Below, piece after piece: positions 8,701 through 16,384 of a DNA stretch of 32,504 nt; position 1 is the first letter of the stretch; every line of letters begins with the position of its first letter. The stretch is taken from NCBI GenBank assembly GCA_027011225.1, contig JALVAK010000043.1:1-32504 (forward strand), read 5' to 3'. The notes below the pieces were generated by a model. That model saw only the letters and a program-made list of their open reading frames with translations. It was not told the DNA's origin and ran no database searches. A program made the position numbers and the translations under genes. This DNA is from Nautiliaceae bacterium (GTDB taxonomy: Bacteria; Campylobacterota; Campylobacteria; Campylobacterales; Nautiliaceae).

Positions 8701-8733
8701 CCTCTTTTTGCCTTGTTTATAACAAAAAAGAGG
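8701..8733 (-). promoter_or_regulatory. Hairpin that covers the yhcC ribosome binding site
   Basis: Between the purF stop and the radical SAM start, CCTCTTTTT (8701-8709) is complementary to AAAAAGAGG (8725-8733), giving a nine-base-pair stem with a small inner GTT/AAC helix in the loop. On the minus-strand transcript the downstream arm is the Shine-Dalgarno of the radical SAM gene, four bases before its ATG. It is not followed by a U run, so it is a poor terminator and is better read as a translational control element or an RNA-stabilising stem. Confidence 0.5.
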
Positions 8734-8746
8734 GAAAAAGTCTAGT

Positions 8747-10084
8747 TTAAAGAATTGGGTAATTTCCATCAAAACATGCAAAGCAGTAGTTTTCTTTTTT
8801 ATCTTTTATAGCTTTTATAAGTCTTTCAATTGAAAGGTAAGCTAGACTATCAGCTTCTATATATTTTCTTATTTCATCCACACTCATTTTAGAAGCTATT
8901 AATTCTTCTTTAGTTGGTGTATCTACTCCATAATAGCATGGTCCAGTTGTAGCAGGAGACGCTATTCTCATATGCACTTCTTTAGCACCTGCATCTCTAA
9001 GCATTCTAACTATTCTTTTTGAAGTAGTACCCCTTACTATGCTATCATCAATTACAATTAATCTTTTTCCTTCAATTTTATGTTTTATTGGAGAGAGTTT
9101 CATTTTAACTTTTAAATCTCTTATTTCTTGAGTAGGCTCAATAAATGTTCTTCCAACATAATGATTTCTCATAATAGCCATCTCAAAAGGAATTCCACTC
9201 TCTTGAGCATATCCAAGAGCAGCTGCTACTCCACTATCTGGTACTGGTACTACCATATCAGCATCAACTGGCATCTCTTTTGCAAGCTCTCTTCCCATCT
9301 GTTTTCTAACAGAATATACGTTTTTGCCAAAAACATTGCTATCTGGTCTTGCAAAATAGATGTATTCAAATACACATTGTTTAGGAGTAGGCTCAAAAAT
9401 CATTTCACTTTTAATTTCACCATCTTCAAAAATTAGCATCTCACCAGGCTCAACATCTCTTATAAATTCAGCTCCCACAAGCTCAAATGCACATGTCTCA
9501 CTTGCTACTATATATCCACCACTTTTAAGTTTTCCTAGACTCAAAGGTCTAAATCCAAAAGGGTCACGAATTGCAAACATTTTAGAGCGGCTAAGAATAA
9601 TTAGCGAAAAAGCGCCTTTAATTTTTTTAACAGCATTTATAATTCTTTGTTTAAGAGTAGGGGTAGTATAGTCTTTTGCAATCAAATGGATAATATTTTC
9701 TGTATCCATATTTGTTTGAAAAATTGCTCCTTTTTTTGTCAGCTCTTCTCTAATTTCTTGAGCATTTACTAAGTTTCCATTATGTACTACTGAAATTTCT
9801 CCTAGCCCATATTTTGCAAATACTGGCTGAGCATCAAGAATTGAGTCATCTCCTGCAGTTGAGTATCTTGTATGACCTATTGCCATATCACCTTTTAATA
9901 TTTTAAAATGCTCTTCTTTAAATATTTGAGTAACAAGCCCTCTATCTTTTACTGTTTTTATTTTACCTTCAAAGCTACTGCTAATTCCTGCTGCTTCTTG
10001 ACCGCGATGTTGCATAGCAAAAAGCGCATAATACGCTAATTTACTTGCATTTTCATTTCCATAAATTCCTACTACTGAGCACAT
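8747..10084 (-). CDS. purF: Amidophosphoribosyltransferase PurF
   Basis: 445 residues. It catalyses the first committed step of purine synthesis, PRPP plus glutamine to phosphoribosylamine. Cys2 after the initiator Met is the glutaminase nucleophile; no propeptide is seen, so Met removal alone would expose it. HNGNLVN (101-107) and DTEN (127-130) belong to the Ntn glutaminase domain, and the PRPP loop VIDDSIVRGTT is at about 344-354. Four cysteines at 237, 383, 434 and 437 match the spacing of the four [4Fe-4S] ligands of the Bacillus subtilis type enzyme, so this is probably an iron-sulfur, oxygen-sensitive PurF. It lies nine bases after dapB; the dapB-purF pair is also what I recall from C. 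jejuni. Confidence 0.97.
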   Translation of the reverse strand: MCSVVGIYGNENASKLAYYALFAMQHRGQEAAGISSSFEGKIKTVKDRGLVTQIFKEEHFKILKGDMAIGHTRYSTAGDDSILDAQPVFAKYGLGEISVVHNGNLVNAQEIREELTKKGAIFQTNMDTENIIHLIAKDYTTPTLKQRIINAVKKIKGAFSLIILSRSKMFAIRDPFGFRPLSLGKLKSGGYIVASETCAFELVGAEFIRDVEPGEMLIFEDGEIKSEMIFEPTPKQCVFEYIYFARPDSNVFGKNVYSVRKQMGRELAKEMPVDADMVVPVPDSGVAAALGYAQESGIPFEMAIMRNHYVGRTFIEPTQEIRDLKVKMKLSPIKHKIEGKRLIVIDDSIVRGTTSKRIVRMLRDAGAKEVHMRIASPATTGPCYYGVDTPTKEELIASKMSVDEIRKYIEADSLAYLSIERLIKAIKDKKENYCFACFDGNYPIL

Positions 10085-10093
10085 TTTTTTCCT

Positions 10094-10855
10094 TTATAAA
10101 CCTAATGCGTCATTTATTGAATAAAGTCCAGGTTTTTGATTTATAAGCCATTTTGCAACTTTAATAGCACCTCTTGCAAATGTTTCTCTGCTTGTAGCGG
10201 TATGATTTAGCTCTAAAAATTCTCCATCATTATAAAATCCAACTGTATGTCTTCCTACTACATCACCGCCTCTAACAGCAAATACACCAATTTCATCTTT
10301 ACTTCTAGCTCCTACATGTCCGCTTCTGCCTGTAACCATTACATCTTTTAAATTAAGCCCTCTAGCTTTTGCGCAACTCTCAGCCAAAGTTAACGCAGTT
10401 CCACTTGGTGCATCAACTTTATATCTATGATGCTGTTCTACTATTTCTATATCAAAATCTCTTAATTTTTCACTAACCATTGATACAAGTTTATTAAGTA
10501 TAGCTACTCCTAAACTCATATTTGTTGCATAAAGAATAGGAGCTTTTTTACTTGCTTCAATCATTAAATTTTTTTGATGCTCATTTAGCCCTGTTGTAGC
10601 AATTACAAGTGGTTTTGGGTTTTCTAGTGCTGCTTCAAGTAGTTTTTGAGTTGCTATTGGAGCTGAGAAATCTATTACAATATCTGAATTTTCAAGTAGT
10701 GTTTTAGCATCATTGGTAATAATTGTATCTTCATCAAATTCAATAGTTTGAGGACCTTCAAACATTACTGCACCAATTTTTGCATTTTCTTCTTTTAAAA
10801 TTTTAACTAAAAGCTGTCCAACTCTACCAGTAGCACCTACAATTCCATATTTCAT
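10094..10855 (-). CDS. dapB: 4-hydroxy-tetrahydrodipicolinate reductase DapB
   Basis: 253 residues. It reduces hydroxy-tetrahydrodipicolinate in the lysine/diaminopimelate pathway. The N-terminal dinucleotide-binding loop is [10 protein letters not shown] (7-16); ATTGLN follows about residue 90; the catalytic and substrate region [15 protein letters not shown] is at about 139-153, with the HH pair, Lys and the PSGTA substrate-binding loop all present. The C-terminal [10 protein letters not shown] is typical. It starts immediately after the trxB stop with no gap, so it is translated from the same transcript. The family uses NADH or NADPH; which is preferred here cannot be judged. Confidence 0.97.
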   Translation of the reverse strand: MKYGIVGATGRVGQLLVKILKEENAKIGAVMFEGPQTIEFDEDTIITNDAKTLLENSDIVIDFSAPIATQKLLEAALENPKPLVIATTGLNEHQKNLMIEASKKAPILYATNMSLGVAILNKLVSMVSEKLRDFDIEIVEQHHRYKVDAPSGTALTLAESCAKARGLNLKDVMVTGRSGHVGARSKDEIGVFAVRGGDVVGRHTVGFYNDGEFLELNHTATSRETFARGAIKVAKWLINQKPGLYSINDALGL

Positions 10856-11752
10856 TTATTCTCCTTCTATATATTTTGTAGCATTTATTGCTGCAACTGC
10901 TCCATCGCCTGCTGCTGCAACGACTTGTTTTACGCTATTTTCTCTTATATCACCTGCTGCATAAAGTCCTTTTCTTGAAGTTTCCATATTTAGATTAACT
11001 TTAACTTCTCCCCATTCGTTAAGCTCTACTAAATCTTTTACTAATTCATTATTTACTTTCATACCAACAAATACAAATACTCCATCAACTCTAAGCTCTT
11101 TTCCTGAAGATAGAATTATACCTTCTACAAACTCTTTTCCAAATACTTTTTTTACTGTTTCATTAAAAATTATCTCAATATTTGGAGTGTTGAAAACTTT
11201 TTTTTGAGTGTGAGGAGCTGCACGAAATTTATCACGTCTATGAATTAAATAAACTTTTTTGGCGATTTTACTTAAATATAAAGCTTCTTCAAGTGCGGTA
11301 TCACCACCTCCTACTACTGCTACTATTTTATCTTTATAGAAAAATCCATCACATACCGCACAATAACTTACACCTCTTCCTATAAATTCTTCTTCACCCT
11401 CAAAGCCCGCTCTTTTAGGGGTTGCACCTGTAGCAACAATAATAGCTTTAGCTTCATATTCATTATTATGAGTTTTTATCTTATATTTCTTTTCATTAGG
11501 AATTATTTTTGTTACTTCTTCACTTTTTATTTCTGCTCCAAATCTTTTAGCTTGCTCTGGCCAGCATGCCATGAATTCAATTCCGCTTTTTGGCTCGCAA
11601 ACTCCAGGATAATTTTCAATTTCACTACTAAGAGTAATTTGTCCTCCTGGATTTAATTTCTCTAAAATTAAAGTTTTTGCACCAAGTCTGCTTGCATATA
11701 TTCCGCTACTAAGTCCAGCAGGACCTGCACCTACTATGATAATGTCATACAT
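10856..11752 (-). CDS. trxB: Thioredoxin reductase
   Basis: 298 residues. The FAD-binding GAGPAG lies at 8-13, the redox-active pair Cys131-Cys134 in CAVC, the NADPH-binding GGGDTALEEA at about 148-157, and HRRDKFRA (171-178), whose basic residues favour NADPH. The closing AAGDIRE motif contacts FAD. It is the low-molecular-weight bacterial type that reduces thioredoxin. The trxA gene lies upstream in the same direction with one small gene between, so oxidoreductase and substrate are made together. In a sulfur-respiring cell it may also help repair persulfide damage, but that is inference. Confidence 0.97.
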   Translation of the reverse strand: MYDIIIVGAGPAGLSSGIYASRLGAKTLILEKLNPGGQITLSSEIENYPGVCEPKSGIEFMACWPEQAKRFGAEIKSEEVTKIIPNEKKYKIKTHNNEYEAKAIIVATGATPKRAGFEGEEEFIGRGVSYCAVCDGFFYKDKIVAVVGGGDTALEEALYLSKIAKKVYLIHRRDKFRAAPHTQKKVFNTPNIEIIFNETVKKVFGKEFVEGIILSSGKELRVDGVFVFVGMKVNNELVKDLVELNEWGEVKVNLNMETSRKGLYAAGDIRENSVKQVVAAAGDGAVAAINATKYIEGE

Positions 11753-11797
11753 TTTTTTTCCTTTAAAGTAAAATATAAAAATCTAAATTTTCATATC

Positions 11798-12178
11798 TTA
11801 CTTTAAAACTTCAAGTGGGCTATCTTGTTTATATACATTTTTGTGATATTTTTTAATTTTTAATACTACTGGCACCTCATAAATATTTAGATATTGTATT
11901 AGTTTAATTATAGTATTTATTCCTGCTGTTGTATATATAACATTTTTGTAATTTTTTCTTTTTTGATAGATATCTACTGCAATTATTGGATAATCTTTTG
12001 GGATTTTTTTTATTAAGTCATCTAGATTTGACATATGAGAGCTAAATATTAAAAGATAATACTCTTTTTTTTGAGGTTTAAAAATGTCATTTTTAGTATA
12101 AAAGATTAATTTATCAAAATCAATAAATTTGTATTGATGAAATTTATAATTGTAATAGAAGAAAAATGCAGCTACCAT
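11798..12178 (-). CDS. Anchored protein of unknown function between trxA and trxB
   Basis: 126 residues from the ATG at 12178. I do not recognise the family. After an N-terminal hydrophobic stretch (MVAAFFFYYNYKF) there is an alpha/beta region with strands YYLLIFSS, PIIAVDI and VIYTT and a late EVPVVLKIKK that resembles the cis-Pro strand of thioredoxin folds; there is no CxxC and no Cys at all. The frame is open for 16 more codons upstream, back to just after the trxA stop, and these encode a basic start plus hydrophobic residues that would complete a membrane anchor, but they contain no ATG, GTG or TTG. The start is therefore uncertain; an AUA codon at 12226-12224 is the upstream candidate. 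The position in the trxA-trxB operon suggests a redox or envelope role. Confidence 0.65.
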   Translation of the reverse strand: MVAAFFFYYNYKFHQYKFIDFDKLIFYTKNDIFKPQKKEYYLLIFSSHMSNLDDLIKKIPKDYPIIAVDIYQKRKNYKNVIYTTAGINTIIKLIQYLNIYEVPVVLKIKKYHKNVYKQDSPLEVLK

Positions 12179-12182
12179 TAAT

Positions 12183-12198
12183 GCTCCAAAAAAGGAGC
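12183..12198 (-). promoter_or_regulatory. Small hairpin over the Shine-Dalgarno of the trxA-trxB middle gene
   Basis: GCTCC (12183-12187) and GGAGC (12194-12198) form a five-base-pair stem around six A/T bases. On the minus-strand transcript the downstream arm GGAGC is the ribosome binding site five bases before the ATG at 12178. If translation begins upstream, this hairpin is just coding sequence. Confidence 0.35.
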
Positions 12199-12228
12199 TA
12201 AAGGTATAAAAAAATTTAGATTTTATCC

Positions 12229-12552
12229 TTATTCTCCAAGAAGTGCGTTAATTTTTTCTTCATACATAGCTTTTGGAGCAGCTCCAATCATGCTATCTAC
12301 TAATTCTCCATTTTTGAAAAATAATACAGTTGGAATACTTCTAATTCCAAATTGCATTGCAAGCTCTTGCTCTTCATCAGTGTTTACTTTTCCAACAACT
12401 ACACCTTTGTCTTTGTATTCTTCGCTTAACTCTTCAATAATTGGAGCTACCATTCTACAAGGACCACACCATGGTGCCCAAAAATCCACTACTGCAACTT
12501 TTGCATTTTTAATTGTATCTACGAAATTATCTTTTGTTAATTCTATTGCCAT
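12229..12552 (-). CDS. trxA: Thioredoxin
   Basis: 107 residues, the standard length. The WCGPC active site places Cys29 and Cys32 after the FWAPW strand; the buried Asp (VVDFW) and the cis-Pro strand SIPTVLFF are present. It is the general dithiol reductant, reduced by the TrxB encoded two genes downstream. A strong AAGGAG site precedes the ATG, and a TATAAT -10 box lies 22 bases upstream, so it probably heads the trxA-trxB-dapB-purF transcript. Confidence 0.98.
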   Translation of the reverse strand: MAIELTKDNFVDTIKNAKVAVVDFWAPWCGPCRMVAPIIEELSEEYKDKGVVVGKVNTDEEQELAMQFGIRSIPTVLFFKNGELVDSMIGAAPKAMYEEKINALLGE

Positions 12553-12573
12553 AAAGACTCCTTTTTTTTCTTA

Positions 12574-12579
12574 ATTATA
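12574..12579 (-). promoter_or_regulatory. -10 promoter box of trxA
   Basis: TATAAT on the minus strand, 22 bases before the trxA ATG and within the 44-base gap after the 62-residue gene. In Campylobacterota sigma-70 promoters the -10 box is the main conserved signal and a -35 box is often absent, so the -10 match alone is meaningful. Confidence 0.6.
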
Positions 12580-12596
12580 CATAAATTTTTGCTATT

Positions 12597-12785
12597 TTAT
12601 TCATTAACAGCTGCTGTTTTTTTGAATTTAAGTGATAAAACTATAAATCTTATGGCTTGCCAGATTATACATCTTCTTTTCCATCTCTCAAATGGAGTAG
12701 GATACATTCCAAATTTAGTCTCATCATATGCTCTTAATTCCCATTCTTTTATTTTTAATCCAATTTGTGGACTTTTAATTGCCAT
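12597..12785 (-). CDS. Small protein of unknown function downstream of the SQR-family gene
   Basis: 62 residues with a clear AAGGAG site six bases before the ATG and only 13 bases after the flavoprotein stop, so it is very probably a real gene of that transcript. The N-terminal half is polar with several Tyr, Trp and Pro residues. From about residue 32 a basic, aromatic segment (ERWKRRCIIWQAIRF) runs into IVLSLKFKK, which looks like an amphipathic or membrane-bound helix. One cysteine (Cys39) lies at its edge. I do not recognise a family. Position suggests it helps anchor or assemble the flavoprotein or its quinone site at the membrane. Confidence 0.75.
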   Translation of the reverse strand: MAIKSPQIGLKIKEWELRAYDETKFGMYPTPFERWKRRCIIWQAIRFIVLSLKFKKTAAVNE

Positions 12786-12798
12786 TATATCTCCTTTT

Positions 12799-14268
12799 TT
12801 AATCTGGAATTAGATACCAAAATGGTTTTGCTTTTGCTTTCCATAAAAATACATGATGCATTAACCATTTAAACCAGTGCCCAGCACTACCAACTTCACC
12901 AATTGTATATTTTACATCTCTACCAAAGTCTGGATATTTTTTAAAGTCTGGGATTGTAGGATAAACTGACATACTTCCAGCAATTCCTCTAAATCCATAA
13001 CTAATAGATACGACACAAATACTTGCAATCTCACCCATGCTCGCTTTATGTCTAAATGATGGTTTCCCCTCAAGTATCCACTCAGCAATATTTAAAGCTG
13101 TTGCGTGCGCCATAACTGCACTTGGCATTCCCGTTCTTGGAGGTGCTGGTGTTAGTGGTCTACCTGATTTTGTAGTATGAGGCATTGATATTGGATGAGG
13201 AGGTGCAAATGCAATACCTACTGCAAAAATATTTGGATATGTTGGATTTTGTAATTTTTTAGGCCAATCTTCTGCGCCCCATTCATGATAAGGTTTTTTT
13301 GCACTCTCATAATCTGCATCTACTATCATTAATCCATTTGGTTTGAATAATTTATCAGTATAATCTTCTCCATTTGGACCAACTGCTTTAATCCCAACTC
13401 CAGAAAATGGAGGAATTAGCATTGCAAAATCATATTCAACTTCTTTTTCTTCACCTTCATATGTTTCATAATATACTTTTCCAGGCTCTACTTTGTAAAC
13501 ACTAGCTTTTGTAATCCAATCAACCCCATATTCACTAAACATTGAGCGGATTACATTATTAGTATGCGAGATATATCCATTATTTTTTACATAAGCACCA
13601 CCAAGACCCAAATCACCTAAGAACATTTCATTTGTAATATAAGTTACATCAATATAGTCTAAAAGGTCTAAATCATATACTAAAGAGGCAACATTCATTG
13701 TATATTCAACTGCTGCTCCTTGGCAGGTACATCCTCCATGTCCAAGACCTATTAAAACTTTTTGTTTTTGACCTTTTTTTGCTTTTTCAATTACTTTGCT
13801 AAGCTCATTCCATGCATGAGCTGCATGGTCATAGCTACAAACTGAGACTGTATTACCTGTATCTGGTCCAAGCCCAGGAGTAGCTGAGAAATTTAATTTT
13901 GGTCCTGTTGCATTTATTAAAAAGTCATAATATACTTTTTCTTTTTGACCTTTTTTATTCCCACTTACATATTCTATTGTAACATAAGGTTTATTCTCAC
14001 CTGCATCACCTTCTGGATGAATTGTAAGTGCTTTTGCTTGTTTAAAATCAATTCCAAGTTTTTCGTATACTGGTGCAAGCTCAAAGTATACATCTTCTGG
14101 TTTCATATATCCAGTACCAACCCAGATATTTGATGGAACCCATTGATAGTTTTTATTTGGAGAAACTACAATAATTTCTGCGTTATTTTTAAGTTTATGT
14201 TTTAGATTTAAAGCCGCTGTATGACCAGAAATTCCAGCTCCTAATACTAATACTTTTGGTTTTGCCAT
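12799..14268 (-). CDS. Sulfide:quinone oxidoreductase-family flavoprotein
   Basis: 489 residues. The FAD-binding loop GAGISGHTAA is at 10-19, followed by the VSPNKNYQWVPSNIWV region typical of SQR and flavocytochrome c sulfide dehydrogenase proteins. Candidate redox cysteines are Cys144, Cys180, Cys182 and Cys418; SQR uses two cysteines near the flavin that carry a polysulfide chain, and the positions fit except that the middle site is a CTC pair. The C-terminus (HWFKWLMHHVFLWKAKAKPFWYL) is aromatic and amphipathic, fitting a membrane-bound quinone-reducing enzyme. It would oxidise sulfide and reduce quinone, or run with the adjacent reductase in a sulfur cycle. It has its own promoter behind the psrC-type terminator. 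The SQR type was not determined; a related NAD(P)H-dependent sulfur enzyme is possible. Confidence 0.82.
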   Translation of the reverse strand: MAKPKVLVLGAGISGHTAALNLKHKLKNNAEIIVVSPNKNYQWVPSNIWVGTGYMKPEDVYFELAPVYEKLGIDFKQAKALTIHPEGDAGENKPYVTIEYVSGNKKGQKEKVYYDFLINATGPKLNFSATPGLGPDTGNTVSVCSYDHAAHAWNELSKVIEKAKKGQKQKVLIGLGHGGCTCQGAAVEYTMNVASLVYDLDLLDYIDVTYITNEMFLGDLGLGGAYVKNNGYISHTNNVIRSMFSEYGVDWITKASVYKVEPGKVYYETYEGEEKEVEYDFAMLIPPFSGVGIKAVGPNGEDYTDKLFKPNGLMIVDADYESAKKPYHEWGAEDWPKKLQNPTYPNIFAVGIAFAPPHPISMPHTTKSGRPLTPAPPRTGMPSAVMAHATALNIAEWILEGKPSFRHKASMGEIASICVVSISYGFRGIAGSMSVYPTIPDFKKYPDFGRDVKYTIGEVGSAGHWFKWLMHHVFLWKAKAKPFWYLIPD

Positions 14269-14299
14269 TTGCTACCTTTCAAAAATTAATATGTAATTA

Positions 14300-14305
14300 A
14301 TTATA
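14300..14305 (-). promoter_or_regulatory. Extended -10 promoter of the SQR-family gene
   Basis: TGCTATAAT on the minus strand (extended TGN plus TATAAT), 31 bases before the flavoprotein ATG, in the 127-base gap after the reductase operon. A second TATAAT lies further upstream at 14353-14358. The rest of the gap is AT-rich with no gene. Confidence 0.6.
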
Positions 14306-14387
14306 GCATATAGCTTTAAAAAAGATTAATATTATCTTAATTTATTAAAAAAATTATAGGGAAGTTAAGAAAAAATTATAAAGGAAG

Positions 14388-14410
14388 AACGCAGATTAAT
14401 GCTCTGCGTT
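14388..14410 (-). terminator. Terminator hairpin at the end of the reductase operon
   Basis: AACGCAG (14388-14394) and CTGCGTT (14404-14410) form a perfect seven-base-pair stem with a nine-base loop that holds the stop codon of the NrfD-type gene. The minus-strand transcript continues with CTTCCTTTATAATTTTTT, a loose U-rich run, so termination is likely but may be partial. Confidence 0.6.
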
Positions 14411-15700
14411 GTCGTTGATGTTTCTTACATCAAGAAGAGAATCTAAGATAGAGTAGATTGCAATTCCAAGACCTACACACCCAATGATAATTAAAATTTC
14501 CATTGTGTGAGGCGGTACGTATGCATATGGAGGTACATATTCAAGTTGATATGAGCTTGTTGCTTCTGGTCCTAATCCAAATCTATTTGTCATAGGATAA
14601 ATATTTCCACCATAAATAAATGCTAATCTCATTAAGAAAGTACCAATTAAAGCTGAAATTGCTCCAAGTAATGCCGCTGCTGGTTTTTGAGTTAACCAAA
14701 GGATTAAAGGTACTGCAATACCAAGTACTATCCATCCCCAATACATCCAGCTAATAGGGCTTCCATGCATAATTAAATTCATCCATCTAGGGTCAACACT
14801 CATAAAATTAATTATTTCATAAAGTGCTGCTAAGATAGTAAGTACTACTCCCATTTTTGAAGCAGTTTTTATCATATCTTCAAAATATGGTTTATTTCTA
14901 AGCCCTAGGAATGCAAAAAGTATTGCTCCAGCAACACCAGTTAATGCACCACTGATTAAGAAATAAATCCAAAGTTGTGGAATATCAGTCCAAAGATGTC
15001 TTGGTACGTTTAGATTAAATAAGATACCTTGGATATAAAATTCTGCTAAGTCAATTAAGATACCCAATATAACTAAAATTAATGCAAATTTTTTAGCTAA
15101 ATCTTTTTTGTATGTTAAAAGGAAATAAATTTCAATCAATGTAAATGGAATATAGATACTATAAAGCGGTAACATCATCCACATACCACTTTGTGGTTGA
15201 GGATTAAGAATCATCCAATAAATATTAAGTGGATTTCCCCAGTCGCTAGCGATTGATGTCATACCACCAAGAACCATTGCTAAACCAAAAGTCATAAGAG
15301 CTGCTGCTACTTTTGGCGCAATTTTTACATGGAAAAGCTCAGCCAATGCTACTAAGAAAATAAGTGCACTACCACCATAGAGAAGATAAGTATATTGCGA
15401 TACAAAAATACCCCAAGGGTCTGCTTTTTTTACTTCTTCTATTTCATTTAGATTAAAAATTTGCTCTTTTAGTGCTTCTGCTAGCATTTTTGCATGGTCA
15501 CTTGCTGCACCGCCTGCTTCAATAATTTCTCTATTGTTTACAAAATCATGGAAAAATCTTAGATGGTATATTTCATACCATCCAATAAGACCAATTGCAA
15601 GTAAAATATAAGCTACAATCATAGTTTTGTTAAAAAGTAACTCTTTTAAACTTACCTTTTTTATATTTAAACCGCAACATTTTGTATATTCAGCTGCCAT
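14396..15700 (-). CDS. psrC: NrfD/PsrC-type membrane subunit of a sulfur-compound reductase
   Basis: 434 residues with about ten hydrophobic helices (near 28-46, 100-118, 125-145, 165-185, 193-213, 229-252, 268-288, 300-325, 333-355 and 395-415). NrfD-family subunits bind quinol and pass electrons to the ferredoxin subunit. The second helix pair has conserved-looking SIASDWGNP and the fourth helix region LIEIYFL. Between helices one and two is a charged stretch of about 50 residues (50-97). It starts nine bases after the ferredoxin gene, in the usual A-B-C order. The symbol is by analogy with Wolinella PsrC; the substrate of the complex is not proven by sequence. Confidence 0.88.
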   Translation of the reverse strand: MAAEYTKCCGLNIKKVSLKELLFNKTMIVAYILLAIGLIGWYEIYHLRFFHDFVNNREIIEAGGAASDHAKMLAEALKEQIFNLNEIEEVKKADPWGIFVSQYTYLLYGGSALIFLVALAELFHVKIAPKVAAALMTFGLAMVLGGMTSIASDWGNPLNIYWMILNPQPQSGMWMMLPLYSIYIPFTLIEIYFLLTYKKDLAKKFALILVILGILIDLAEFYIQGILFNLNVPRHLWTDIPQLWIYFLISGALTGVAGAILFAFLGLRNKPYFEDMIKTASKMGVVLTILAALYEIINFMSVDPRWMNLIMHGSPISWMYWGWIVLGIAVPLILWLTQKPAAALLGAISALIGTFLMRLAFIYGGNIYPMTNRFGLGPEATSSYQLEYVPPYAYVPPHTMEILIIIGCVGLGIAIYSILDSLLDVRNINDNAEH

Positions 15701-15709
15701 GTTAGCTCC

Positions 15710-16381
15710 TTACGCTTTTTTCCACTCAGGTTTTTTAGCCTGAGCAGCTGCATCATAAAGTGGTTTAATTTCATCCCATGTATGAAATTTTATTCCTTCA
15801 CCAAGTGTTCTTTTTGCAAATTCTTCATCTTGTGGCACAAGATAGAATAGTTTTGGAAGTGTTCCTTCATCTTCTTTTAAGAAGAAGAATTTTCTTTGTT
15901 TTAAAAGATTTACAATATCAGAATTTTCATCTTCTAAATCACCAAATGTTCTAACTTTTGTAGGACATGTTGCACTACAAGCAGTTGTACCATATTCTTG
16001 AACTCTTCCATCACAGAATGTACATTTATCAACTGCATGTCTTGTTTCATCTACAAATCTTGCATCATACGGACATGCTTCCATACAACCTTTACAAATG
16101 ATACACATACTATAATCAACTTTTACTATTCCACCTTCTGCAAAGTGGCTTGCACCTGTTGGACAAACTGTTACACATGGTGCATCAATACAATGGTTAC
16201 ATTGACTTGGATAGAAGTTTACGAATAAATCGCTTAGTGTTTGTCCACCTTCTACTAAACCTACCCAAATTCTTTGTTTATCTGCACCAATCATAACTCC
16301 ATTTTCATCTTTACAAGCCACTTCACAAGCTCTACAATCGATACAATTTTGATATTCAAGTGCTATTGCATAGTTTGCCAT
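15710..16381 (-). CDS. psrB: Four-cluster ferredoxin subunit, PsrB type
   Basis: 223 residues with 16 cysteines in four groups: 13/16/19/23, 61/64/69/73, 93/96/99/103 and 120/123/135/139, the ligands for four [4Fe-4S] clusters in the DMSO-reductase electron-transfer subunit family. No signal peptide is seen, so it is probably carried across the membrane with the Tat-signalled catalytic subunit. It relays electrons from the NrfD subunit to the molybdenum subunit. It begins three bases after the catalytic gene stop and ends nine bases before the membrane subunit. Confidence 0.95.
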   Translation of the reverse strand: MANYAIALEYQNCIDCRACEVACKDENGVMIGADKQRIWVGLVEGGQTLSDLFVNFYPSQCNHCIDAPCVTVCPTGASHFAEGGIVKVDYSMCIICKGCMEACPYDARFVDETRHAVDKCTFCDGRVQEYGTTACSATCPTKVRTFGDLEDENSDIVNLLKQRKFFFLKEDEGTLPKLFYLVPQDEEFAKRTLGEGIKFHTWDEIKPLYDAAAQAKKPEWKKA

Positions 16382-16384
16382 GGC

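Noticed and set aside
12606-12623. AACAG-CTG-CTGTT stem followed by T bases on the plus strand
   Set aside because: It would terminate plus-strand transcription, but the genes here run on the minus strand and the stem lies in coding sequence of the 62-residue gene.
12589-12813. Plus-strand frame of 74 residues opposite the 62-residue protein
   Set aside because: The minus-strand frame has a strong ribosome binding site and follows the flavoprotein directly; the plus frame has neither.
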